Source: Flavisolibacter longurius | GTDB taxonomy: Bacteria; Bacteroidota; Bacteroidia; Chitinophagales; Chitinophagaceae | Direction: 5' to 3' | DNA: 64,000 nt | Assembly: GCA_013327885.1 (NCBI GenBank) | Contig: JABUMY010000003.1 | Location: 124,001-188,000 of the forward strand | Shown: one piece after another, positions 54,501 through 62,172 of the stretch | Layout of the letters: every line of letters begins with the position of its first letter | Position numbering within the stretch: position 1 is the stretch's first letter | The notes under the pieces: generated by a model | What the model was told of the DNA's origin: nothing | Seen by the model: only the letters and a program-made list of their open reading frames with translations | Databases searched by the model: none | Made by a program: the position numbers and the translations under genes

Positions 54501-57500
54501 AAGGATTTTTTAAGCGAATGCCCCTGCCGGCCAAATTGGTTTTGTTGGGTGCCATACCGTTGCTCTTCCTGATGGTTGTTGTGTTGCAATACAACACCGA
54601 AAAAAGAGAAAAGATCGCGATGCTGGATGGGTACCGTCAACGCATTCGCCAGGCCATTGATGTGAATGCGCTGATCGATGCCCTGCAAAACGAAAGGCGG
54701 TACAGCTTTATGTATGCCCTCAACGGTACGCAGCAAAACGAAATGCAGCAAAACCGGGCGCCTGTAGATGTGGCCATCCGGCGGTTGAAGGACAGCATTG
54801 ATACCATCAGCAAAGAATTTGAAGCCTATACGTTTCTTGACAATTTGGCTGCCACCCGGTCGCTGGTCAATAGCAGGGAAATAAAAGCAGAAGAAGTGCT
54901 GCAATACTATTCTAACATCATTTTTCGGCTCAATACCATGAACGCGGTTGCAGCCGGCAATGTACTTTACCTGCAGCCCATCATGCAAACAGTAGCCAGC
55001 CAGAAAGTGCTTTCCGATATCATTACCTACAAAGGCATGTTGTTGGCGCAGCTTTACCTCTACCTGGAAACCGGAGGACAAAACAAATCGCTGCTGACCA
55101 ATGTGTACCAGTACCAGGATATGCTGACGTCGTATCTCTACGAATTCAGGCAAAAAGCACCGGAAAACTGGGTCACTGCTTTTAATACGGTGCGGTCCGA
55201 TACCACAGCCCGGACGGCCATGGCCATCGAGCAACGCTTTCGGCAGAATCCTAACCTGGATACGGCACTAAATCCGTTTCATTATTGGGAAGTGGCCACC
55301 AAGACCGTGAACCGGTACAAGCTGATCCAGGCCGGCATGATGGAAGAGGGGCGGCAAGGTGCCAACGAGATCTACGAAGAAGAAAAACGCCAGCAAACCT
55401 TAAGCCTTGTAATGCTGGTGCTGGTAATGTGTTTTGTGGTGAGCTTTATTGTTTACACCATCGGCTTTATTACACAGCGACTGCAATACCTGCGCAATGC
55501 GGCCGAAAACCTGGCCTCCGGCAAAACCGGTTTAAAAATCATACCCGAGGCCAATGACGCCATCGGCTCACTTACCAAATCCATTCTTGCCATTGACCGC
55601 AACGACCGCAAGCTCGCCATTGCCGCAAAAGCCATTGGTGATGGTGATTTTAGCGTGGTGGTGGAACCCCGGAGCGAAGAAGATATCCTGGGCAATTCCA
55701 TTGCGCACATGAAAACCAGCCTGCAGACCTTTGCCAGATCAAGTGAAGAAAAAATTTGGGTGCAAACGGGCATCTCGCAGATCAACGACAGCCTGCGGGG
55801 TGACAAGAATGTAAGCACGCTTGGGCAGGATGCCCTCAATACCCTGGTGCCCTACCTCGAATGCGAAAGCGGATTGTTTTACGCCGCTAATGATAACTTT
55901 CTTCGATTTGAAGCGGGTTATGCTGTTGCCAACCTGGACGCGGTACCCAAAGAGATCAAGTTTGGCGAAACCCTTATTGGGCAGGCCGCCCTTACCCGGC
56001 AGGTAACGCTACTGGAAAATGTGCCCGATGCATTCCTCCAGATCCGTACAGGATTGGGTGCGGCCCAGCCTCGGCATACGCTGGTGGTGCCGCTGGTGAC
56101 CGACAATATTGTGGAGGGTGTAATTGAGCTTTCCTCTCTAAACAGCATCAATGCAGTAAAGGCCGAATTCCTGCGGGAAGCCGCCGGCGACATTGCCATT
56201 TCGCTGCGATCGGCCAAAAGCAAAATGCTGTTACAGCAATTGTTTGAGCAAACACAGGCCCAGGCAGAAGAGCTGCAGTCGCAGCACGCCGAATTGGAAA
56301 ACATCAATGCCGAGCTGGAAGCCCAGGCCGAAAAGCTGCAAACCTCCGAAGAAGAGTTAAAGGTGCAGCAGGAAGAACTGATGCAGGCCAACCAGGAACT
56401 GGAAGAACGGACCCGCCAGTTGGAAGAACGCAATGCCCTGATCGTGGAGCGCAACCTGGAGATTCAACAAAAAGCGGAAGAGCTGGAACTGACCACCAAA
56501 TACAAATCGGAGTTCCTGGCCAATATGTCGCATGAATTGCGAACACCGCTCAACTCTATCCTTCTTCTTTCGCGATTAATGGGAGAGAACACCGAAGCCA
56601 ATCTTACCGGTGAGCAGGTGGAATATGCCAAGGTGATCCAAAGCTCGGGACAGGGCTTGCTTTCACTGATCGACGAGATCCTGGACCTCTCCAAGATCGA
56701 AGCCGGCAAGATGGAGCTGGAGTTTAACAATGTGATGGTGCAGGAGATCATCACCGACATGAAAAACCTTTTCTCGCCGGTGGCCCGCGAAAAAGGCATT
56801 TCGTTTGAACTGGCCGTTGCGCCGGAAGTGCCCTCGCAGATCGAAACAGACAAGCTGCGGTTGGAGCAGGTGCTGCGCAACCTTCTTTCCAACGCCATTA
56901 AGTTTACGGACGAAGGCAGTGTAAGCCTGACCGTGAGTACCCTCCCGGAAAATCAATCCTTCCTTGCGTTCACGGTAAAAGATACCGGCATCGGCATCCC
57001 GGTGGAAAAGCAATCCCTCATCTTTGAAGCCTTTCAGCAGGCCGATGGTTCCACCCGCCGCAAGTATGGCGGTACAGGCCTGGGACTCTCCATCAGTCGT
57101 GAGTTGGTGCGGCTGCTTGGCGGTGAGATCAAGCTCACCAGCGAACCGGGAAAAGGAAGCGAGTTTACCGTGTATGTACCAAAGCGAAAAGTGGTCGCAG
57201 CCAAAAAAGAGGCCTTTTTTGCTACTGAAACGGTTCCTGAAAAGCAGGAAGCCCCGGCTGTAAAAACGGCGCCGAAGGATTTTAGGGTTGAACGCATACC
57301 CGAAGGCTTGCCCGATGACCGAAGCAGCCTTGTGCCCGAAGACAAGATCATCCTCATTATTGAGGACGACACCGCCTTTGCTAAGATCCTGTCGGATTTT
57401 GCCCACCAGCAGGGTTACAAAGCCCTGATGGCGGTGCGGGGCGATGAGGGACTGGCCCTGGCGCAGCAATACCGTCCCATTGGCATTTTGCTCGACATTC

Positions 57501-58522
57501 ACCTGCCGGTAAAAGATGGCTGGGAAGTGATGGAAGAACTAAAAAGCAATCCTGCCACCCGCCACATCCCGGTGCACATTATGTCGTCGGAAGAAGCCAA
57601 AAAAGAAAGCCTGAAAAAAGGTGCAATCGATTTTATTTCGAAGCCCATTGCGCTGGAGCAAATGCAAACGGTGTTTCAAAAGATCGAGCATGTGCTTTCC
57701 AAAAATCACAAGAAAGTGCTGATCGTGGAAGAAAACCCGCAACATGCCAAAGCGCTGGCTTATTTCCTCGAAACCTTTAATGTCAATGCCCAGATCTCCG
57801 CTTCGGTAACCGACAGTGTGCAGGCCTTGCAACGGGAGCAGGTTGACTGTGTGATCCTGGACATGGGCATACCCGATAAAAATGCCTACGAGACCCTGGA
57901 AACGGTCAAGCAAAACCCGGGGATGGAAAACCTGCCCATCATCATTTTCACGGGGAAAAACCTCTCCAAAACAGAAGAGTCCCGCATACGGCAATACGCT
58001 GATTCGATTGTGATCAAAACGGCACATTCATTCCAGCGCATCCTGGATGAAGTATCACTTTTCCTGCACCTGGTAGAAGAAAGCAGCCGGAAGGACAAGC
58101 CTTCGGGATACAAGCGGCTGGGTGCATTAAGCGAAGTGCTGGCAGGGAAAAAAATCCTTGTGGCCGATGATGATGTGCGGAATATTTTTTCGCTTACCAA
58201 AACATTGGAACTGCACAACGTAGACGTGGTGGCAGCCATGGATGGAAAAGAAGCCCTGCGAAAGCTGGAGGAGAACCCCGACGTCAATGCGGTACTGATG
58301 GACATTATGATGCCTGAAATGGATGGTTACGAGGCCATGCAGGCCATCCGCAAAAAGCCAAAATACCGCAACCTTCCCATTATTGCCATTACGGCCAAGG
58401 CCATGACCGGCGACCGCGAAAAATGCATCCGCGCCGGCGCCTCCGATTACATTTCAAAACCTGTGGATATCGACCAGTTGCTGTCCTTGTTACGGGTATG
58501 GTTATACGATAAAACCTTTTAA
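54497..58522 (+). CDS. Large hybrid kinase: NIT-like sensor, HAMP, GAF, kinase, three receivers
   Basis: 1341 residues. TM1 is about 13-31; an all-helical periplasmic sensor of about 270 residues has LQNERRYSFMYALNGTQ, like nitrate/nitrite (NIT) sensors; TM2 is about 303-325. Then HAMP, a GAF domain (about 435-575), a long coiled coil of Glu/Gln (575-660), HisKA with MSHELRTP (His about 678), an ATPase (NLLSNAIKF, DTGIGIP, GTGLGLSIS), and three receivers: IIEDD (about 950), IVEEN (about 1072) and VADDD (about 1218). Receiver 2 has LDMGIPD with a reduced acidic pocket (VEEN), so it may be partly degenerate. It is the core of the cluster with CheR and CheB. Confidence 0.93.
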   Translation: MKGFFKRMPLPAKLVLLGAIPLLFLMVVVLQYNTEKREKIAMLDGYRQRIRQAIDVNALIDALQNERRYSFMYALNGTQQNEMQQNRAPVDVAIRRLKDSIDTISKEFEAYTFLDNLAATRSLVNSREIKAEEVLQYYSNIIFRLNTMNAVAAGNVLYLQPIMQTVASQKVLSDIITYKGMLLAQLYLYLETGGQNKSLLTNVYQYQDMLTSYLYEFRQKAPENWVTAFNTVRSDTTARTAMAIEQRFRQNPNLDTALNPFHYWEVATKTVNRYKLIQAGMMEEGRQGANEIYEEEKRQQTLSLVMLVLVMCFVVSFIVYTIGFITQRLQYLRNAAENLASGKTGLKIIPEANDAIGSLTKSILAIDRNDRKLAIAAKAIGDGDFSVVVEPRSEEDILGNSIAHMKTSLQTFARSSEEKIWVQTGISQINDSLRGDKNVSTLGQDALNTLVPYLECESGLFYAANDNFLRFEAGYAVANLDAVPKEIKFGETLIGQAALTRQVTLLENVPDAFLQIRTGLGAAQPRHTLVVPLVTDNIVEGVIELSSLNSINAVKAEFLREAAGDIAISLRSAKSKMLLQQLFEQTQAQAEELQSQHAELENINAELEAQAEKLQTSEEELKVQQEELMQANQELEERTRQLEERNALIVERNLEIQQKAEELELTTKYKSEFLANMSHELRTPLNSILLLSRLMGENTEANLTGEQVEYAKVIQSSGQGLLSLIDEILDLSKIEAGKMELEFNNVMVQEIITDMKNLFSPVAREKGISFELAVAPEVPSQIETDKLRLEQVLRNLLSNAIKFTDEGSVSLTVSTLPENQSFLAFTVKDTGIGIPVEKQSLIFEAFQQADGSTRRKYGGTGLGLSISRELVRLLGGEIKLTSEPGKGSEFTVYVPKRKVVAAKKEAFFATETVPEKQEAPAVKTAPKDFRVERIPEGLPDDRSSLVPEDKIILIIEDDTAFAKILSDFAHQQGYKALMAVRGDEGLALAQQYRPIGILLDIHLPVKDGWEVMEELKSNPATRHIPVHIMSSEEAKKESLKKGAIDFISKPIALEQMQTVFQKIEHVLSKNHKKVLIVEENPQHAKALAYFLETFNVNAQISASVTDSVQALQREQVDCVILDMGIPDKNAYETLETVKQNPGMENLPIIIFTGKNLSKTEESRIRQYADSIVIKTAHSFQRILDEVSLFLHLVEESSRKDKPSGYKRLGALSEVLAGKKILVADDDVRNIFSLTKTLELHNVDVVAAMDGKEALRKLEENPDVNAVLMDIMMPEMDGYEAMQAIRKKPKYRNLPIIAITAKAMTGDREKCIRAGASDYISKPVDIDQLLSLLRVWLYDKTF

Positions 58523-58524
58523 TT

Positions 58525-58902
58525 ATGCAAGCAAACAGCATCTTGCTGATCGATGACGACAACCGGAACATCTTTGCCCTTTCGGCCGTGTTAAAGGCAA
58601 AAGGGTTTAGTGTGATCACAGCTACATCGGCCCTGGACGGTATCTCTCACCTGCAAAAAGACAAAGGCATCAAAGTTGTGTTGCTGGATATGATGATGCC
58701 GGAAATGGACGGATACGAAGCACTCAGGCAGATCAGGGGCGATGAAGATCTCTGTCACTTCCCGGTGTTTGCGGTAACGGCCCAGGCGATGGTTGGCGAC
58801 AAGGAGCGCTGCCTGGAAGCAGGTGCCGATGAATACCTTTCGAAACCTATAGACATCGACCTGTTGCTGGATTTGCTGGACAAGTACAAAGGAAGCGTAT
58901 AA
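58525..58902 (+). CDS. Single-domain response regulator
   Basis: A 125-residue receiver. SILLIDDDNRNIFALSAVLKAKG, the phospho-Asp in LLDMMMPEMDGYE (about 55), the AQAM segment and the Lys in LSKPIDIDLLL are all present. It starts 2 nt after the big kinase stop and ends 1 nt before cheR; it likely receives phosphate from the kinases upstream. It closely resembles the third receiver of the hybrid kinase, a sign of local duplication. Confidence 0.93.
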   Translation: MQANSILLIDDDNRNIFALSAVLKAKGFSVITATSALDGISHLQKDKGIKVVLLDMMMPEMDGYEALRQIRGDEDLCHFPVFAVTAQAMVGDKERCLEAGADEYLSKPIDIDLLLDLLDKYKGSV

Positions 58903-58903
58903 G

Positions 58904-59710
58904 ATGAAGGACGAAGAAGTGGACATACTGCTGAATGACCTGCTGGAGGTTTACGGATACGATTTTAATGAGTATGCCAAAGCTTCGTTGAAACGCCGCA
59001 TGCAACGGCTTTTTGCCCTGGACAAGTTTCCTTCGTTTGCCGAATTCCGTTACCGCGTACGCAACGATGAAGTTTACCTCAAGCGCTTTGTAGAAGAAAT
59101 AACGGTGAACGTAACCGAAATGTTCCGCGACCCGGAGTTTTATAAAATGCTGCGCAAAGAAGTGTTGCCCACGCTGGCCACTTATCCTTTTATCCGCATC
59201 TGGCATGCCGGCTGCTCTACAGGAGAAGAGGTCTATTCGATGGCCATCCTGCTGCAGGAAGCCAACCTGCTGCACAAATCTCTCCTGTACGCAACTGACC
59301 TGAATCCCGATGTGCTGGAAAAAGCCAAAGCAGGGATTTTTCCGCTGAGCGCTATGAAGCAGTATTCGGAGAATTATATCCTTTCGGGCGGGCCGCTTGA
59401 CTTTTCATCGTATTATACCACGCGGTACGACTACGCAAAGTTTCATCCCGACCTTTCTTCGAAGATGGTATTTGCCACGCACAACCTTGTTTCCGATGGC
59501 TCGTTCAACCGCTTTCAACTCATCATGTGCCGCAACGTGATGATCTATTTCGAAAAGACGTTGCAGGACCGGGTGCTGTCTCTTTTTGACCAAAGCCTGG
59601 AGTCGCTTGGCTTTTTAGCACTTGGCGCAAAAGAAACCATGCGGTTTTCGGGTGTGGCGTCGCGGTACAAACAAATGGGCAAAGAAAAAATATGGCGCAA
59701 AAGTCCCTAG
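58904..59710 (+). CDS. cheR: CheR-type protein glutamate methyltransferase
   Basis: A 268-residue SAM-dependent methyltransferase. The N-terminal helical cap ASLKRRMQRLFALDKF is the CheR_N domain; the catalytic domain has EITVNVTEMFRDPEFYKMLRKEVLP, IWHAGCSTGEEVYSMAILL (SAM loop), YATDLNPDVLEKAKAGIFP and LIMCRNVMIYFEK. It normally methylates receptor glutamates; no methyl-accepting receptor is in the window, so the long coiled coil of the neighbouring kinase may be the substrate. It overlaps cheB by 19 bases. Confidence 0.93.
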   Translation: MKDEEVDILLNDLLEVYGYDFNEYAKASLKRRMQRLFALDKFPSFAEFRYRVRNDEVYLKRFVEEITVNVTEMFRDPEFYKMLRKEVLPTLATYPFIRIWHAGCSTGEEVYSMAILLQEANLLHKSLLYATDLNPDVLEKAKAGIFPLSAMKQYSENYILSGGPLDFSSYYTTRYDYAKFHPDLSSKMVFATHNLVSDGSFNRFQLIMCRNVMIYFEKTLQDRVLSLFDQSLESLGFLALGAKETMRFSGVASRYKQMGKEKIWRKSP

Positions 59711-60267
59711 CATACAGCCTGCTCCTTATCGGCGGATCGGCTGGCAGCCTGGAAGCCATTTTGCAGTTTCTGCCGGGGCTGAAACGGGAGCCAACGCTGG
59801 CCATTGTGCTGGTGCTGCACCGGCGTGCCGGCGAATCGATGCTCACCGAATTGCTCCAGGATAAAACAGACTGGCAGGTAAAGGAAGCGGAAGAAAAAGA
59901 AGCCATAGTCCCCGGTACACTTTACATTGCCCCAGCGGATTACCACCTACTTGTTGAAAAAGACGGCAGCTTTTCGCTTGACTATTCCGAACGAGTGCAT
60001 TACAGCCGGCCGGCCATTGATGTAACCTTTGAAACAGCAGCAGAAGCGTATGGGCCGGCCGTGATAGCTCTCCTGCTTTCGGGTGCCAACCAGGATGGCA
60101 CGGCAGGCTTGCGAAAAATAAAAGAGGCCGGTGGGCTTGTGCTGGTGCAGGACCCGGAAGATGCCGTGGTTTCGTACATGCCAAAATTTGCACTTGATCA
60201 TATCGATGTTGACAAGGTGATGAAGGCTGGCGGTGTTGCCCTTTTTGTGAAGTCGCTTTTGCAATAG
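59692..60267 (+). CDS. cheB: CheB-type methylesterase, catalytic domain only
   Basis: A 191-residue protein that is only the esterase domain; the receiver of classic CheB is missing. LLLIGGSAGSLEAILQFLPGL holds the catalytic Ser, LVLHRRAGESMLTELL the His, and LLLSGANQDGTAGLRKIKEAGG the Asp. The N-terminus overlaps cheR. Control would have to come from other receivers in the cluster. It would remove methyl groups added by CheR. Confidence 0.92.
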   Translation: MAQKSLAYSLLLIGGSAGSLEAILQFLPGLKREPTLAIVLVLHRRAGESMLTELLQDKTDWQVKEAEEKEAIVPGTLYIAPADYHLLVEKDGSFSLDYSERVHYSRPAIDVTFETAAEAYGPAVIALLLSGANQDGTAGLRKIKEAGGLVLVQDPEDAVVSYMPKFALDHIDVDKVMKAGGVALFVKSLLQ

Positions 60268-60385
60268 GGCGGTGAAGACGGGTAAGGCATTTTACCATTT
60301 TTTGTTACATTGAAAAACAGCCTTTGCTCTTCTGCCACAGGTAAGCCACAAAATAGATTACCCATAAACGCACACAATAAAAATC

Positions 60386-60393
60386 AGGAGGAG
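60386..60393 (+). promoter_or_regulatory. Strong Shine-Dalgarno site for the GH43 gene
   Basis: AGGAGGAG followed by five bases and a TTG start at 60399. Such strong sites are rare here and decide the unusual start. Confidence 0.8.
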
Positions 60394-60398
60394 AATAA

Positions 60399-61472
60399 TT
60401 GAAACAGCATTTTATACCGATCCGGCACTTGTTTTTTTATGGCTTGCTCTTGTTGTCTGTAAGCCTTTCGGCACAAACGGAACGGACATTCGCTAACCCC
60501 TTGCTTGCTGCCGGTGCCGATCCCTGGACCATTTACAAGGATGGCTTTTATTACTATACGCATACGTTTGGCAATCGTATTGTGCTGTGGAAAACAAAAA
60601 GCATAGCCGACCTGAAAACCGCACAGCAAAAAACAGTGTTTACGCCACCACCCGGAACCTTGTACTCAAAACAGGTTTGGGCGCCGGAACTACACCACAT
60701 CAACAACAAGTGGTACATGTATTTTGCCGCCGACAGCGGCCGCAACGAAGATCACCGCATTTGGGTACTGGAGAACAGTGCAAAAGATCCGCTGCAGGGC
60801 GAATGGGTGATGAAAGGCAAAGTGGCCGATCCTTCGGATAAATGGGCGATCGATGCTTCTGTATTTCGGCACAGGGGCCAATGGTACATGGTATGGTCGG
60901 GGTGGGAAGGCGACACCAACGGACAGCAGGATATCTACATTGCCAGGCTGAAAAACCCCTGGACGATCGATGGCAAACGGGTACGGATTTCCAGTCCCAC
61001 CCATGCCTGGGAACGACACGGTACGCTGAACGATCCATCCAATCCACCGCATGTGGCCGTGAACGAAGGGCCGCAATTTTTAACACATGGTAACAAAGTT
61101 CACCTTGTGTTTTCGGCCAGCGGCTGCTGGACAGACAACTATGCCTTGGGTGTAATGTCAGCCGATGCCAACAGCAATTTGCTGGATTCGCTTTCCTGGA
61201 CAAAACATCCCGAACCCGTCTTTCAAACATCGGCTGAAAACGGCGTTTACGCACCGGGGCATAATTCGTTTTTTACATCGCCCGACGGCAAAGAAGACTG
61301 GATACTTTACCACGCCAACGGCGCACCGGGACAAGGTTGCGGCCGCAACCGTTCACCACGGGCCCAGCGGTTTACCTGGCGCAATGGCTTGCCCTTTTTT
61401 GGGGAACCAATAAAGCCTGGTGAAATGCTGGCTGTTCCGGGGGAGAAGAAGAGGAAGCAGGAGAGTTGGTAG
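60399..61472 (+). CDS. Family 43 glycoside hydrolase
   Basis: A 357-residue secreted enzyme with a signal peptide (LFFYGLLLLSVSLSAQ). Five-bladed propeller with the three acidic residues of GH43: Asp41 in GADPWTIY (base), Asp152 in AIDASVF (pKa modulator) and Glu about 223 in VNEGPQF (acid). WAPELHHINNKWYMYFAAD is typical. The start is TTG with a perfect Shine-Dalgarno. Likely acts on arabinose- or xylose-containing polymers; specificity cannot be read. It stands alone after cheB. Confidence 0.92.
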   Translation: MKQHFIPIRHLFFYGLLLLSVSLSAQTERTFANPLLAAGADPWTIYKDGFYYYTHTFGNRIVLWKTKSIADLKTAQQKTVFTPPPGTLYSKQVWAPELHHINNKWYMYFAADSGRNEDHRIWVLENSAKDPLQGEWVMKGKVADPSDKWAIDASVFRHRGQWYMVWSGWEGDTNGQQDIYIARLKNPWTIDGKRVRISSPTHAWERHGTLNDPSNPPHVAVNEGPQFLTHGNKVHLVFSASGCWTDNYALGVMSADANSNLLDSLSWTKHPEPVFQTSAENGVYAPGHNSFFTSPDGKEDWILYHANGAPGQGCGRNRSPRAQRFTWRNGLPFFGEPIKPGEMLAVPGEKKRKQESW

Positions 61473-61476
61473 GGTG

Positions 61477-61510
61477 AGGTTAAGGTTAAGGTTAAGGTTA
61501 AGGTTAAGGT
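61477..61510 (+). repeat. Hexamer tandem repeat AGGTTA
   Basis: Five perfect copies of AGGTTA plus AGGT directly after the GH43 gene. Simple repeat, prone to slippage. Confidence 0.9.
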
Positions 61511-61522
61511 GGAGTGGGAGAA

Positions 61523-61570
61523 GTTATTGGGTTATTGAGTTATTATGTTACTGGGGTAATGGAGTAAATT
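61523..61570 (+). repeat. Degenerate octamer array
   Basis: GTTATTGG, GTTATTGA, GTTATTAT, GTTACTGG, GGTAATGG, AGTAAATT: six units in an 8-nt register that drift from left to right. Confidence 0.7.
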
Positions 61571-61655
61571 TTTAAAAATAGTTTCGGATAAATAATACAG
61601 CTTAATCTACGCCGAAGGCTTCTGTGTATAAAGAAAAAAATGACAAGGATAAAAC

Positions 61656-61724
61656 CGGCTCCGTAGGAGCCGCACCTTGGTAGAAAACCAGAGATATCAT
61701 GCTCACCCGGCCCCGTAGGGGCCG
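61656..61724. repeat. Pair of REP-like GC palindromes
   Basis: CGGCTCC-GTA-GGAGCCG (61656-61672) and CGGCCCC-GTA-GGGGCCG (61708-61724), 7-bp stems with the same GTA loop, 35 bases apart. I recall such CCGTAGGnGCCG units as dispersed repeats in Chitinophagaceae genomes, but could not check. Confidence 0.7.
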
Positions 61725-61915
61725 AACGATAGGGAGCAAAAGAATCTATAAATACGACTCCGTCCTAACACAAACGGATGCCTTGTTTAAATGACAATTG
61801 AAACAGCTCTGAAGGTGACACACGTTTCTGTTTATTAGATACTAACGGAGCTAAGTAAGGGTAGTTTTTTGCCTAAACTTCTGATATAAAAAATGCTTAC
61901 CCTTGGAGACTAAGG

Positions 61916-62145
61916 GTGCGACATAAAAATACTTGATAGGTATGAGACTGTCCTCCAATTGCGTGATGCCTATAACTTGTAGCGAAATCCTCTCAATACA
62001 AAGCTACCCTCAAAAGAATGGAAGATGGCTTTGAACTGCCACCGGTGAACAAACGTTAGCAATGGAGCATCCTCCAGCAGTCAGAAACTACGGTGGTAAA
62101 TGATGTGCTTAATTTGGTGCCGGCGAATAGAGCGGTGCCAACTTA
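61916..62145 (+). other. Probable 5' fragment of a group II intron
   Basis: About 230 bases starting GTGCGAC, the 5' consensus of bacterial group II introns (GTGYG), followed by features I associate with domain I of such introns: TGTAGCGAAATCC, ACAAACGTTAGCAA, GAGCATCC, CAGTCAGAAACTACGGTGG and GTGCCGGCGAATAGAGCG. No intron-encoded reverse transcriptase and no domain V are present, so it would be a truncated remnant. No protein gene is seen. Identification is from memory of related sequences. Confidence 0.4.
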
Positions 62146-62172
62146 ATTGGCCTTTATATCCGTTCTTTAACT

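Larger units (their letters stand above)
61571..62172. other. Non-coding stretch with mobile-element remnants
   Basis: About 600 bases between the GH43 gene and the terminal kinase without a supported protein gene. It holds the palindrome pair and the intron-like fragment listed separately. The rest has no feature I can name. Confidence 0.6.

Noticed and set aside
54488-55234. A 248-codon minus-strand ORF opposite the large hybrid kinase
   Set aside because: Antisense to a clear sensor domain; no recognisable features and no room for a promoter or partner.
56663-57502. A 279-codon minus-strand ORF opposite the kinase domain
   Set aside because: Mirror of the conserved kinase core; codon bias alone explains the length.
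61477-61510. Telomere-like repeat
   Set aside because: AGGTTA x5 is a short internal simple repeat inside a bacterial chromosome, not a chromosome end.
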